From assembly GCA_965229525.1 (NCBI GenBank), contig OZ245886.1, forward strand, positions 2,976,001-3,040,000: DNA of 64,000 nt, read 5' to 3'. Shown here in pieces: positions 54,005-63,625 of the stretch (position 1 is the first letter of the stretch; the number at the start of each line of letters is the position of its first letter). This DNA comes from HXMU1420-13 sp965229525. GTDB lineage: Bacteria > Bacteroidota > Rhodothermia > Balneolales > Balneolaceae. Made by a program: the position numbers and the translations under genes. The notes below the pieces were generated by a model. It was not told the DNA's origin, did no database searches, and was given only the letters and a program-made list of their open reading frames with translations.

Positions 54005-54074
54005 TCTCCGGTTTTGGTTGCATTATAGCGAAGTATATCTTTGACTTCGCTTAACCAAGACCGGAGATTTTTTT
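54005..54074 (+). promoter_or_regulatory. Terminator-like hairpin that encloses a promoter and the ribosome site of the next gene
   Basis: The outer stem pairs 54005-54019 with 54053-54067 over 15 bp (one G-U), the inner stem pairs AGCGAAGT (54027) with ACTTCGCT (54044), and seven T follow. GGAG at 54063-54066, 8 bases before ATG 54075, is the ribosome site and lies in the 3' arm. TATCTTTG (54036-54043) fits TAnnTTTG with TTTG at 54013 nineteen bases earlier, so a promoter also sits inside. Transcripts from upstream ppdK would form the whole hairpin (stop and hide the ribosome site); transcripts from the inner promoter would lack the 5' arm. Confidence 0.7.
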
Positions 54075-55556
54075 ATGTCAAAATTTGAATTTGACGCAAT
54101 TGTTATTGGCGGAGGTGCAGCAGGACTTACTGCATCCGGAATAGCCGCAAATGTTGGTGCCAAAACCATGATGATAGAATCAGATCGTCTTGGTGGTGAT
54201 TGTACCTGGACAGGGTGTGTACCTTCAAAAGTAATTCTTAAAGCTGGAAAACTGGCTCATCAAATTAGAAATGCCAGCAAATTTGGTCTGCTTGATAGTG
54301 AGCCTGACATAAATTTTAAAAAAGTGATACAGCACGTTCATGAGATTCGTGATGAGGTATATGAAGATGCAGATCGGCCGGAAATCTATGAAGAAATGGG
54401 CATTGAGGTGGTTTTTGGGAAAGCGGCTTTTAAAGATTCACACACTTTAGAGATTGAATTAGCAGAGGGTGGAACAAGAACCGTATCTGCAGGGCACATA
54501 TTTATTGCTACTGGCGCTAAAGCATTTGTTCCCCCTATTCCTGGATTAAACAACGTTGACTATCTGACTAACGAATCCCTGTTCGAAATCACAGATTTAC
54601 CTAAGCATCTTTTGATTGTTGGTGGAGGACCAATTGGAATTGAGATGAGTCAGGCGTTTGTGAATCTTGGCGCAAAAGTTACTGTGATTGATATGGGAGA
54701 TCGAATTATGCAAAACGATGATCCTGAATTGGTGGAGATTTTAAAGGGAGTATTAGAAAAACAAGGCGTTAAATTTATACTTGGTGCTTCAACAAAGAAA
54801 GTTCAAAAAGGTAATGAAGGAATAGAGATTGTAATAGAAAAAGAAGGCAATGAAGAAGTAATCTCCGGTTCACATATACTTGTTGCCACTGGCCGAAAAG
54901 CGAACTTTAAATCGCTCAACTTAGAAGCTGCCGGAGTTAAAACGAACAAGAAAGGGATTCAGGTTGATAACTCATGCAAAACCAATGTGAATCATATTTA
55001 TGCAATGGGAGATGTTACCGGTCGATATCAATTTACACATATGAGTGAGCATATGAGCAAAGTTGCCGTAACAAAAGCGTTACTTAAAATTCCAATGACT
55101 ATTGATCAAAAGCATGTGCCATGGGCTACATTTACAGAGCCAGAATTAGCACATATTGGTGCTTCAGAAAGACAGCTCAATGCAAGTGGACAAAAGTATG
55201 AGGTGTATAAATTTCCATATTCTAAAATTGATAGAGCAATCACTGAAGGGGAGACAGAAGGGTTAATAAAGATATTTGCCAGCAAATTAACGGGAAAAAT
55301 TTATGGGGCTTCCATTGTAGGCGCTCATGCTGGTGAATTAATATCAGAATATGCAGTCGCGATGAAAAATGGAGTTACGCTTAGAAATATTGCCGATACC
55401 ATTCATCCATATCCAAGTTGGGGATTAGGTGCACGTAGAGCCGCAGACCAGTGGTATATTAAGAACCAGAGCGAAGCAAGCGTGAAATGGATGAAGCGAA
55501 TTTTTGGGTATCAGGGTGATATTCCAGACTATAGCGATCCAAACAGGATTGTTTAA
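54075..55556 (+). CDS. FAD/NAD(P)-dependent disulfide oxidoreductase, mercuric-reductase-like
   Basis: 493 residues of the dihydrolipoamide dehydrogenase/mercuric reductase family: FAD motif GGGAAG (12-17), redox pair C43/C48 in GGDCTWTGCVPSK, NAD(P) motif GGGPIGIE (about 182-189), second FAD motif AMGDVTG (about 312-318). At the C-terminus the His-Glu dyad region reads TIHPYPSWGLGARRA: the His is present, the Glu is not in its usual place. No metal-binding N-terminal domain, so true mercury reduction is doubtful. Its leader is described at 54005. Confidence 0.87.
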   Translation: MSKFEFDAIVIGGGAAGLTASGIAANVGAKTMMIESDRLGGDCTWTGCVPSKVILKAGKLAHQIRNASKFGLLDSEPDINFKKVIQHVHEIRDEVYEDADRPEIYEEMGIEVVFGKAAFKDSHTLEIELAEGGTRTVSAGHIFIATGAKAFVPPIPGLNNVDYLTNESLFEITDLPKHLLIVGGGPIGIEMSQAFVNLGAKVTVIDMGDRIMQNDDPELVEILKGVLEKQGVKFILGASTKKVQKGNEGIEIVIEKEGNEEVISGSHILVATGRKANFKSLNLEAAGVKTNKKGIQVDNSCKTNVNHIYAMGDVTGRYQFTHMSEHMSKVAVTKALLKIPMTIDQKHVPWATFTEPELAHIGASERQLNASGQKYEVYKFPYSKIDRAITEGETEGLIKIFASKLTGKIYGASIVGAHAGELISEYAVAMKNGVTLRNIADTIHPYPSWGLGARRAADQWYIKNQSEASVKWMKRIFGYQGDIPDYSDPNRIV

Positions 55557-56117
55557 TTATTGAATAGTCAATTCACTTGTCGAAAATTCAAATTCTGATT
55601 CTGCTCCAGAAATCACTTTCGAGGGACTTGGATCATTAATTTCTATTTCTAGTTCATTGCTTACATTTCCAAGTTGATCGGTAATAGTTCTTGTAATCTT
55701 TAGAATCGACTGATCGCCAAAACTAAAGCAACCGGTCATAGAAATATTACCCGTCGTGTTTGGCGGAATGGGTTGTTCAAGATTGGTTACCCAAAATCCT
55801 GCATTGCCTGCGGGAAGAAATTCCCAGTCAATTCTACTGGTTGATCCATCACCTAATCCAGCGGGGGTAAAAAAGTTGGTATCAATATCTACAACCATTT
55901 CATAGGGATCGCAACTCAGATCCGGTAAATTAAAGTCTATTGATTGTAAAAGGAGAGAGCATTCTTCGGATTCGTTATTTGTAAGGCAACTGGTAGGTTG
56001 GTTGCTCTCTTTTGCCTGAACATCTTGTTTCCGGTTCTCGTCAATCTCACCAACTGGTGTAGACTGACAGTTTATTAAAATTAGTGCAAATGTGATTATA
56101 GCTAAAACTCTTGACAT
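55557..56117 (-). CDS. Predicted lipoprotein, unknown function
   Basis: ATG 56117 is chosen because it gives a lipoprotein signal (MSRVLAIITFALILINCQS, Cys17) and drops a less likely upstream extension. 186 residues with a Cys pair region (SCLTNNESEECSLLL) and a beta-rich C-terminal half, perhaps an Ig-like domain. The stop abuts the convergent oxidoreductase gene with no gap. Confidence 0.6.
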   Translation of the reverse strand: MSRVLAIITFALILINCQSTPVGEIDENRKQDVQAKESNQPTSCLTNNESEECSLLLQSIDFNLPDLSCDPYEMVVDIDTNFFTPAGLGDGSTSRIDWEFLPAGNAGFWVTNLEQPIPPNTTGNISMTGCFSFGDQSILKITRTITDQLGNVSNELEIEINDPSPSKVISGAESEFEFSTSELTIQ

Positions 56118-56223
56118 TGTATGTACCGTCTCTTTTTTTCCTCTTGATAACAAGGTTATCGACAGTACAATTAAAAACATTAGAGAAAATTAATATTAAA
56201 ACTCTCTAACGTTATTTATTAAT

Positions 56224-56250
56224 AAAAAAGCCTCTCGAAGGAGGCTTAAA
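56224..56250 (-). terminator. Rho-independent terminator after the ammonium transporter gene
   Basis: AAGCCTC and GAGGCTT form a 7-bp stem with a 6-base loop, and on the minus strand six T follow. It stands about 20 bp past the amtB stop codon. Confidence 0.8.
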
Positions 56251-56267
56251 ATCAGTAAAATTAATAT

Positions 56268-57602
56268 TTATTCGTCGGGAGTAAATTTAACTGAGGCAAC
56301 GACATGAGTGTCATCAACCACTAAATGCTGTTCGCCATGATAGCCAATATCCATACCCTCAAGCTCTAGATCCTCGGCAATTCTACCGCCTGATGTTACT
56401 AATGAAGCAACTTTATAAACAATCGCTGTTGCAGCCGCAGAATAGGCGATGGTAATTAATACTGCTTTAGTTTGAACCCAAACCTGAGCTGCGTTACCAT
56501 AAAGTAGTCCGGCACCACCGTTTATTTCTGGATTAGCGAATACCCCAGTTAGAATTGCACCTGCAATACCTACTAAACCATGGATTCCAAATGCATCTAA
56601 TGTGTCATCATGTTTTACCCAAGATTTCAAATGAACAACGCCCCAATATCCTACAATACCAGAAATAATACCGATGGCTAATGCACCCGATACATCAACG
56701 AAACCTGAAGCGGGAGTAATACCTACCAATCCTGAAATGGCACCTGATGCCATACCAATTAGTGTCGGCTTTTTAACAATGAACCACTCAATAGTTAACC
56801 ATACCAATGCACCCGCACAAGCTGCAACGTTAGTAACGAGTAAAGCATTTGCCGCAATTCCATCAGCGGCGAGTTGACTACCTCCGTTAAAGCCAAACCA
56901 GCCAAACCAAAGTAGTGCTGATCCAAGAACCATAAATTTGATTGAAGAGGGTTTTCTTACTTCTTCGAGGCTATGTTCCATTCGTTTGCCAACCAGATAT
57001 GAAAGCACAAGACCTGCTACACCGGCATTAATATGGATTACGGTTCCACCAGCAAAGTCCATTTCGCCACTTTCGCTTAGGAATCCGCCACCCCAAACCC
57101 AATGAGCGATTGGTGCATAAACAGCAATTACCCAAAGAACTGAGAAAAGTCCCCATGTTGAGAATCGAACACGTTCGATGATAGATCCGCTAACAATCGC
57201 TACTGCAATAGCTGCAAACGTTCCCTGAAAAACCACAAAGAGAAGGGAGGGAATGGTGCCGCTAACATCATTTACGCCTATTCCTGATAAGAAGAGATTG
57301 TCAAGTCCACCGATAAAGGCATTACCTTCGCTAAAGGCCAGCGAATAAGCTACTGCAACCCATACGATTGTTCCAGTACAGAATGCCATGTAACTCATAC
57401 CAATGGTGTTCAGTACGTGTTTGTTTTGAGTTAAACCACCATAAAAAAGTGCAAGTCCGGCTGGAGTCATTAGCATAACTAAAGCGGTCGCTATAAGCAT
57501 CCAGGCAGTATCGCCCGAATTGATGGTTGCTTCTGCTTCCTGAGCAAAAGCCGTGAGTGTGAAGAACACTGAGAAGAGCAGTGTTGCAAGGAGTTTTTTC
57601 AT
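56268..57602 (-). CDS. amtB: Ammonium transporter (Amt/Rh family)
   Basis: 444 residues with a signal peptide (1-20, TAFAQ) and about eleven membrane helices. The twin pore His are in GGTVIHINAGVAGL and DAFGIHGLVGIAG; NWFGFNGGSQ-like motif (LLWFGWFGFNGGS) is present. A charged tail of about 40 residues lies at the C-terminus. It conducts ammonia into the cell. The usual GlnK gene is not beside it. Confidence 0.93.
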   Translation of the reverse strand: MKKLLATLLFSVFFTLTAFAQEAEATINSGDTAWMLIATALVMLMTPAGLALFYGGLTQNKHVLNTIGMSYMAFCTGTIVWVAVAYSLAFSEGNAFIGGLDNLFLSGIGVNDVSGTIPSLLFVVFQGTFAAIAVAIVSGSIIERVRFSTWGLFSVLWVIAVYAPIAHWVWGGGFLSESGEMDFAGGTVIHINAGVAGLVLSYLVGKRMEHSLEEVRKPSSIKFMVLGSALLWFGWFGFNGGSQLAADGIAANALLVTNVAACAGALVWLTIEWFIVKKPTLIGMASGAISGLVGITPASGFVDVSGALAIGIISGIVGYWGVVHLKSWVKHDDTLDAFGIHGLVGIAGAILTGVFANPEINGGAGLLYGNAAQVWVQTKAVLITIAYSAAATAIVYKVASLVTSGGRIAEDLELEGMDIGYHGEQHLVVDDTHVVASVKFTPDE

Positions 57603-57770
57603 AAATATTCCAACAAGTGATGAGTTAAGATCGTCAAGTGTAAAAGATTATCAACAAAAAAACTTTAGGTAATTAAGATGTTTACTTAAATAAATTCGGT
57701 TAAAATTCTTGGAAGGGCTTTTTTAGCCTGTATAATTACAATGAGACACCTAAAAAAATTATATAAGTAT

Positions 57771-58337
57771 TTATTCATTTTTTGATTCAATCATATTGTG
57801 TATCTCTAGTCGAGAAATAATGAATTCGGCTATCTCAGAACCTAAAATATAGTCAGGAATGCCTTTGTTTTCATTTAATCTAATTATTGAGGACCAATAA
57901 TCAGTTCCATAAACCGATCTTAGTGTTAGTTGTAGACCTTTCATAGTTTCTATTCGAAAAACACCTTCAATGTTAGAATAATCATCTGCTAAAACCGGAT
58001 TTACTTCTATTACTATTGAGTATTTAGTCTCTATAGGTAAACTGTTTACATCCAGTTGAAACACATTATATGGTAGGGTTGTGATAAATGATTTATAGTC
58101 TATACCTATATTTTGTAACCTAACTTTTGATGTATCGGAAATACTAGCAAATAAGCTTTCGAAACTGCTTGGTCCAATAAAAGCATAACTTAGTTCCTCA
58201 ATATCTGGCAGGTTGTCTACTAAATTTATTTCATCGATTAGCTCAAATGAAGGTTCATTTGTCTTGCTAATAGTCATACAGTTGATGGAAACAGGAATTA
58301 TAAATAATGAGATGAATGATAATCTAATGAATCTCAT
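57771..58337 (-). CDS. Secreted protein of unknown function, coupled to a PolB-type exonuclease gene
   Basis: 188 residues with an N-terminal signal (ISLFIIPVSINC, possible lipid Cys20). The mature part is mostly beta with no known motif. Its start overlaps the upstream exonuclease stop by 4 bp (ATGA), so they are translationally coupled, though their locations in the cell differ. Confidence 0.6.
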   Translation of the reverse strand: MRFIRLSFISLFIIPVSINCMTISKTNEPSFELIDEINLVDNLPDIEELSYAFIGPSSFESLFASISDTSKVRLQNIGIDYKSFITTLPYNVFQLDVNSLPIETKYSIVIEVNPVLADDYSNIEGVFRIETMKGLQLTLRSVYGTDYWSSIIRLNENKGIPDYILGSEIAEFIISRLEIHNMIESKNE

Positions 58338-59047
58338 TTAGCTGATTTCTGGATTTCATCCAGTTTGCCTAATGCTCTATCTTTTAAATTAATAAACTGA
58401 TCTTCTGGTATATGACCGGTTGTAAATTGCATATACAGCCAAACAATGTAGGTTGCCATTACATCTTCGTAGCAATAGTGCTCAATCAGGTTTAATTCGT
58501 TTCGTTTAAACATTTCATATACCTGATTTCCTTCACCCGTTTGTTTAAAAGGAATTCCAATCAATTGACCAAGGTGTTTTAGTTTTGGCCACGAGCTCGC
58601 ACCGTAATTACTGAATTCATCAACCAAATCAATGTTATGGCGACTGTATCTATAGCGTATATCATAATCACTCATTCGCACCGGCATTTGTAAGCCATGT
58701 TTCATGGCGCGATACGTAAGAACTGGGATATCAAACCCTTTTCCGTTGTGATGAATCAATCCAAAATCTTTATAGGTGCCAATGGTTTCAAAAATCTTTT
58801 GAAGTCCGGCTTTTTCATCATCACCATGCCATGCAATCTTCTGCTTCGGTCCACCGGTATTTTCGATCCATAATCCAACCCATGATACCATTCGATGATA
58901 CATCGGGGGAAGGAAACCCGATTTATTCCGGGCTAATTCTTCGCTCGCTTTTTCTAAAAGTAACTCTTCATCCGAATCTTGATCGTTTAATGCTGTACGA
59001 ATAAATTCAATATCCGGTATGGTCTCTAAGTCGAATATAAAATACAT
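58334..59047 (-). CDS. PolB-related 3'-5' exonuclease (DEDDy type)
   Basis: Start at ATG 59047 (after AAGGGGTC); the frame is open to 59080. 237 residues. DEDD motifs: FDLETIPD (5-12), LIHHNGKGFDIPVL (about 95-108) and HYCYEDVMATYIVW (about 195-208, with Y-x3-D). Lone PolB exonuclease domains of this size are found in many bacteria with unknown substrates, probably single-stranded DNA or RNA ends. Confidence 0.85.
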   Translation of the reverse strand: MYFIFDLETIPDIEFIRTALNDQDSDEELLLEKASEELARNKSGFLPPMYHRMVSWVGLWIENTGGPKQKIAWHGDDEKAGLQKIFETIGTYKDFGLIHHNGKGFDIPVLTYRAMKHGLQMPVRMSDYDIRYRYSRHNIDLVDEFSNYGASSWPKLKHLGQLIGIPFKQTGEGNQVYEMFKRNELNLIEHYCYEDVMATYIVWLYMQFTTGHIPEDQFINLKDRALGKLDEIQKSAK

Positions 59048-59175
59048 GACCCCTTGTTTTTTCTTAGTATAGGAATACATTAATCAATAACCAACAAGCA
59101 ATGAATATTGGACATTAAATATTGAATATTGTGATGTATTATATCAGAATAACAAAACTAGTTTGCTGAAGTCTA

Positions 59176-60228
59176 ATGAAGGATCTAAAATATTTAGCCG
59201 CTTATATAAATCCCGTACTGGCAGCATTAGGACTTTGGTACGGCGGACTGCTTGCATGGGGCGCAGTAATCTTCTCATTTGTGCTTATCCCTATCGTTGA
59301 TCAGATTGGGCCGGTTGATACTTCAAATGTTAGTGATGAGAAAAGAACTGAATTACTCGGAAAACGCATATTTGATTGGCTGTTGTACTTGAATGTTCCT
59401 GTTGTTTATACAATCGTTGGGTTTTTTATCTACCAACTGAATAACACATTGATGGATACATCCCAACTTATAGGTAGCATTCTATCTGTAGGTATAGTAA
59501 TCGGTTCTTGTGGAATAAATGTCGCTCATGAGCTTGGACATCGAAAAGCAAGATATGAGCAAATTCTGGGTCAACTTCTCTTAGTTCCTGCATTGTATAC
59601 ACATTTCTTCATCGAACATAATCAGGGACATCATCGGTTTGTAGCTACGGATGAAGATTCTGCCAGTGCCAAAAAAGGAGAGTGGTTATTCTGGTTCTGG
59701 ATAAAATCCCTTTATGGTAGTTATAAGAGCGCCTGGAAATTGGAGATAAAAAGACTTCAAAAGTTTAAAATTCCATTCTGGAGTTTGAAAAACCAAATGC
59801 TTCAGTTTACTGTAGCGCAGATAATTTATCTTGGTGTTGTGTTATACCTCTCCTCATGGACTGTTTTATTAATTGTTTCAATTTCCGGGTTAGTTGGAAT
59901 TCTACTTTTAGAAACCATCAATTATCTAGAGCATTACGGACTGAGACGAAAGAAGCTAGAAAACGGGCGGTATGAACGAGTACGACCTGTTCATTCCTGG
60001 AATGCTAATTATCAATTTGGACGGATCATATTATATGAGCTAACCCGCCATTCCGATCATCACTACATCGCTAGTAAAAAGTACCAGGTGTTAGATCATC
60101 ATGAAGAAGCACCAGAATTACCATTTGGTTATCCGATGATGATATTGATCGCATTAGTACCACCATTATGGTTTTTTATGATGGATAAACGTATTCCAGA
60201 AAGTAGTTTGGAAGCAGCAGAATCTTAG
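59176..60228 (+). CDS. AlkB-type membrane fatty-acid-desaturase-fold monooxygenase
   Basis: 350 residues with about six helices and the three His clusters of alkane 1-monooxygenase: HELGHR (118-123), HNQGHH (about 145-150) and LTRHSDHH (about 293-300). Distances fit AlkB di-iron enzymes, which insert oxygen at the end of medium alkanes or fatty acids. The WNANYQFGR insert before the last cluster also matches AlkB. The end overlaps the convergent asparaginase gene by 4 bp. No rubredoxin gene is adjacent. Confidence 0.9.
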   Translation: MKDLKYLAAYINPVLAALGLWYGGLLAWGAVIFSFVLIPIVDQIGPVDTSNVSDEKRTELLGKRIFDWLLYLNVPVVYTIVGFFIYQLNNTLMDTSQLIGSILSVGIVIGSCGINVAHELGHRKARYEQILGQLLLVPALYTHFFIEHNQGHHRFVATDEDSASAKKGEWLFWFWIKSLYGSYKSAWKLEIKRLQKFKIPFWSLKNQMLQFTVAQIIYLGVVLYLSSWTVLLIVSISGLVGILLLETINYLEHYGLRRKKLENGRYERVRPVHSWNANYQFGRIILYELTRHSDHHYIASKKYQVLDHHEEAPELPFGYPMMILIALVPPLWFFMMDKRIPESSLEAAES

Positions 60229-61220
60229 GTGGTTAGTTCACCGGCAAGGTTTTTTTGAAATTCTGCCTCAATTGCTTCTTTATCCTCATGCTTTGCAAGT
60301 AACCACATCATCTTCGTTAGGGATGCTTCTAGAGTCATATCCCCACAAGATATTGCACCGGCTTTCGCCACTTTTCGTCCTGCCGGATATTTAGTGAGAT
60401 TCACAGAGTCATGATCAGCTTGAGATATCACGGCTACTATTACACCTTCCCGCGTGCACTGCTCCAGGAATGGTAAAATACTGCAACCTCCTTTTGTTGG
60501 TATATTTCCACTACCAAAACTTCGAACAATGATGGCTCGTAATTTCGTGACATCCAGATTCATGAGATAGTTGGTATTCAAAGACGGGAATACCGTTAGC
60601 ACTAGCAGTTCATTGGAAAAAGCTGCTTCAATTTTGAACGGATCATTCCATACAAATTTCTTATAGTTTGATTTTACTTCCAGACCGATAGTGGCAAGAG
60701 GTGGTCGATTAGGGCTTCCGAATGCGTCAAAGTCTCCAATACTATGTTTAGTTGACCGGTTTCCTCTAAAAACATGATCGTTAAAGCAGATTGCAACTTC
60801 TTGTATATCTGATGTTGCTATTTCAATGGCATTAATCAGGTTTCGGCGTGCATCACTTCTAATAGATTCTAATGGTACCTGGCTCCCTGTAAAAATTACT
60901 GGCTTCGTAAGGTTTCTAAGAGCAAATGAAAGAGCGGAAGCAGTGAAAGCCATAGTATCTGTTCCATGAAGAATAACAAAGCCGTCATACTCTTCATAAT
61001 TGTCATATATACATTCTGCGAGTTTAATCCAATGTGTGTGATTTAGGTCGGAAGAGTCCTCAAAAAACAAAGGGTATGTATGAATTTCAGCAATCTCACC
61101 AAGTTGAGGTACACGCTCCTTTAAAGTATTTGACCATGCACTGGGATCTAGTTCTACACCATCGCCTTTTGCGCTCATCGCGATAGTTCCACCTGTTTGT
61201 ATTAAGAGGATGTTTTTCAT
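60225..61220 (-). CDS. ansA: Type I L-asparaginase
   Basis: 331 residues. First catalytic Thr in QTGGTIAMS (residue 12), second catalytic cluster in LHGTDTMAFTASALSF (about 85-100) and KVAKAGA-like central part. No signal peptide, so cytoplasmic. Hydrolyses asparagine to aspartate plus ammonia. Confidence 0.92.
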   Translation of the reverse strand: MKNILLIQTGGTIAMSAKGDGVELDPSAWSNTLKERVPQLGEIAEIHTYPLFFEDSSDLNHTHWIKLAECIYDNYEEYDGFVILHGTDTMAFTASALSFALRNLTKPVIFTGSQVPLESIRSDARRNLINAIEIATSDIQEVAICFNDHVFRGNRSTKHSIGDFDAFGSPNRPPLATIGLEVKSNYKKFVWNDPFKIEAAFSNELLVLTVFPSLNTNYLMNLDVTKLRAIIVRSFGSGNIPTKGGCSILPFLEQCTREGVIVAVISQADHDSVNLTKYPAGRKVAKAGAISCGDMTLEASLTKMMWLLAKHEDKEAIEAEFQKNLAGELTT

Positions 61221-61430
61221 GTTGCTTCTTAGCGTCAGATGTTTAGTTTACTTCTTCACATTCGCTTCACGAATGTTCTGCATGTTCCTTGAAAAATCAA
61301 AGCGCTGTTTGTATCGCGCATTTATTAATGGATAAGTATTTGAGGTAACCAAAATCAATATAAAGCCTAGCCAAATCATTGATCAGAGTATGCATCACTT
61401 ATCCCAATTAAAACTTAATCGGAGGTTTCC

Positions 61431-63557
61431 ATGAAAGTATACAATCCTACCCGCATTCGTAATGTTGTGCTGTTGGGCCATTCAGGCTCCGGTAAAACAA
61501 CATTAGCCGAGACTATGTTGTTTGAGTCCGGAGCCATAAACAGACGCGGAACTATTGAAGACCAAAACACCACTTCAGATTATCATGATTTAGAAAAAGA
61601 GAAAGGCAAGTCGGTGTTTTCTTCATTTATGAACCTTGATTGGCGGGGCCATAAAATAAATTTGATAGATACCCCCGGTACCTCCGACTATATCGGTGAA
61701 GTTGTTGGAGCATTAAAAGTTGCCGACACCGCAATAATGACATTAAATGCAGAGAATGGGGTAGAAGTAGCAACTGATGCACTCTGGAAATATCTGAAGA
61801 AGTATGACATCCCAACCATGTTCGTAGTTAACAAATTAGATAATGAGCGGTCTGATTTCTGGAAAGCGGTTGAGGAATCAAAAGAGCATTTCGGTCGTGA
61901 AGTAACCGTTGTTCAGTACCCGTACAGTGAAGGTGCCGATTTTCACGCCATCATAGATGTTCTTAGAATGACGATGTATGAATTCCCAGAAGGTGGTGGA
62001 AAGCCAGACAAACTTCCTATACCAGATTCAGAAAAAGAAAGGGCGTCACAGCTCCATCAGGAATTGGTTGAAGTTATTGCAGAGAACGACGAAACATTGA
62101 TGGATATTTATTTTGAGCATGGTGAACTCGATGAGGAACAAATGCAGAATGGGTTAAATCTTTCGTTGATTAATGGAAACATCAATCCAGTATTCTGCGC
62201 TTGTGCATCTAGAAATATGGGAACCGGACGAATTATGGGCTTCATCGACGACGTTGCTCCAAATCCGCTTGAAGTTAACCCTCCTAAAACGGTAGATGGT
62301 GATGATGTTGTTCTTGATCCCGACGGCAAACCAATTATGTTTTTATTTAAAACTCATTCAGAGTCGCATGTTGGAGATTTGATCTACTTTAAAGTATATG
62401 GCGGTGAAGTTAAAGCCGGGATGGATCTTCAGAATTCCCGCAATTCAAATATTGTTCGTCTGGGTAATTTGTACTTAACGGAAGGGCATAAACGAATCGA
62501 AATACCTGAAATCAAAACTGGGGATATTGGCGCAGTAGTAAAACTTAAGGACAGTGAAGTGAATGATACGCTTCATGAAAAAGGCCATGATGTAACGTTA
62601 GATCCAATACATTTCCCATCAACGGTTATCCGAACAGCGGTTAAGCTGAAGAAGGAAGGGGATGAGGATAAACTTGGTAATGCCCTGCATCAGATTCATC
62701 GTGAAGATCCTTCTGCAATCATCGAGCATAGCCAGGAACTAAAGCAGATTATTATCCATGGGCAGGGTGAAGAGCACCTCAACACCATTGAGCATGCTTT
62801 AACCAATCGATTTAAGCTTGATGTTGAATTTAATACCCCAAGAATTCCATATCGAGAAACTATTACGAGTGATGTTCGAGTGAAGTACAAGCACAAAAAA
62901 CAATCCGGTGGTGCAGGCCAATACGGCGAGGTTCACTTGTTGATCGAACCATATAAGGAAGGCAAAGCAATGCCGGATGATATTAAGGTTCGTAAGGTTG
63001 AAGAGCATGATTTGCCATGGGGTGGAAAGTTAATATTCCAGAATTGCATTGTTGGTGGCGTGATTGATAATCGTTTCATGCCTGCAATCGTGAAAGGAGT
63101 TATGGAAAAAATGGAGAACGGTCCAATGAGTGGTTGCCGGGCTCGAGATATCCGAGTTTCTGTTTACGATGGTTCAATGCACTCTGTGGATTCGAACGAA
63201 GCCGCTTTCAAAACTGCCGCTCGAATGGCTTTCCGTAATGGATTCCTGGACGCTAATCCTCAATTACTCGAACCTGTATATGAAATCACAGTAACAGTCC
63301 CCGCAGATTATATGGGCGATGTGATGAGTGATCTTGGAACTCGACGTGGTCAAATTCAGGGAATGGACTCTGAAGGTGCACTTCAACAGATAAAGGCTCA
63401 TGTTCCTCTTGAGGAGCTTGACCATTATTCAACTAGGTTGAAGTCGATGACACAAGGTAGCGCCACTTACACGCGTGAATACAGTCATTATGCTCCTGTT
63501 CCATTTGAGATTCAGGAACGTGTGATTCAGGAAAACCTGGAGCTGGAAGAAGCGTAA
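61431..63557 (+). CDS. Elongation factor G paralogue (FusA2-like)
   Basis: 708 residues: GTPase (about 1-275), domains II (about 290-380), III, IV and V as in EF-G. G1 reads GHSGSGKTTL, G3 DTPGTSDY and G4 NKLD. The GTP-hydrolysis His of standard EF-G (DTPGH) is Thr here, as in the FusA2 group of unclear role. Start has GGAGG nine bases before ATG. It stands alone, outside any str-type operon. Confidence 0.9.
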   Translation: MKVYNPTRIRNVVLLGHSGSGKTTLAETMLFESGAINRRGTIEDQNTTSDYHDLEKEKGKSVFSSFMNLDWRGHKINLIDTPGTSDYIGEVVGALKVADTAIMTLNAENGVEVATDALWKYLKKYDIPTMFVVNKLDNERSDFWKAVEESKEHFGREVTVVQYPYSEGADFHAIIDVLRMTMYEFPEGGGKPDKLPIPDSEKERASQLHQELVEVIAENDETLMDIYFEHGELDEEQMQNGLNLSLINGNINPVFCACASRNMGTGRIMGFIDDVAPNPLEVNPPKTVDGDDVVLDPDGKPIMFLFKTHSESHVGDLIYFKVYGGEVKAGMDLQNSRNSNIVRLGNLYLTEGHKRIEIPEIKTGDIGAVVKLKDSEVNDTLHEKGHDVTLDPIHFPSTVIRTAVKLKKEGDEDKLGNALHQIHREDPSAIIEHSQELKQIIIHGQGEEHLNTIEHALTNRFKLDVEFNTPRIPYRETITSDVRVKYKHKKQSGGAGQYGEVHLLIEPYKEGKAMPDDIKVRKVEEHDLPWGGKLIFQNCIVGGVIDNRFMPAIVKGVMEKMENGPMSGCRARDIRVSVYDGSMHSVDSNEAAFKTAARMAFRNGFLDANPQLLEPVYEITVTVPADYMGDVMSDLGTRRGQIQGMDSEGALQQIKAHVPLEELDHYSTRLKSMTQGSATYTREYSHYAPVPFEIQERVIQENLELEEA

Positions 63558-63594
63558 TTCAATTAAGAATTATTCAATTATCAATTATGAATAG

Positions 63595-63625
63595 GGCGAG
63601 AGGCGAAAGCTTCCTCGCCTTTTTT
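63595..63625 (+). terminator. Rho-independent terminator after the EF-G paralogue
   Basis: GGCGAG pairs with CTCGCC (plus inner pairs around GCGAAAGC) and six T follow. It overlaps the convergent gene's stop region at 63624. Confidence 0.8.

Noticed and set aside
54075..55556. True mercuric reductase
   Set aside because: No N-terminal metal domain, no C-terminal Cys pair and no other mer genes nearby.
59100..59135. Repeated AATATTG pieces before the AlkB-type gene as an operator
   Set aside because: AT-rich simple sequence of low information; no symmetry.
61257..61276. Short hairpin (ACATTCG / CGAATGT) between asparaginase and the EF-G paralogue as a regulator
   Set aside because: Only a 7-bp stem, far from both starts and without T-run; too weak to call.
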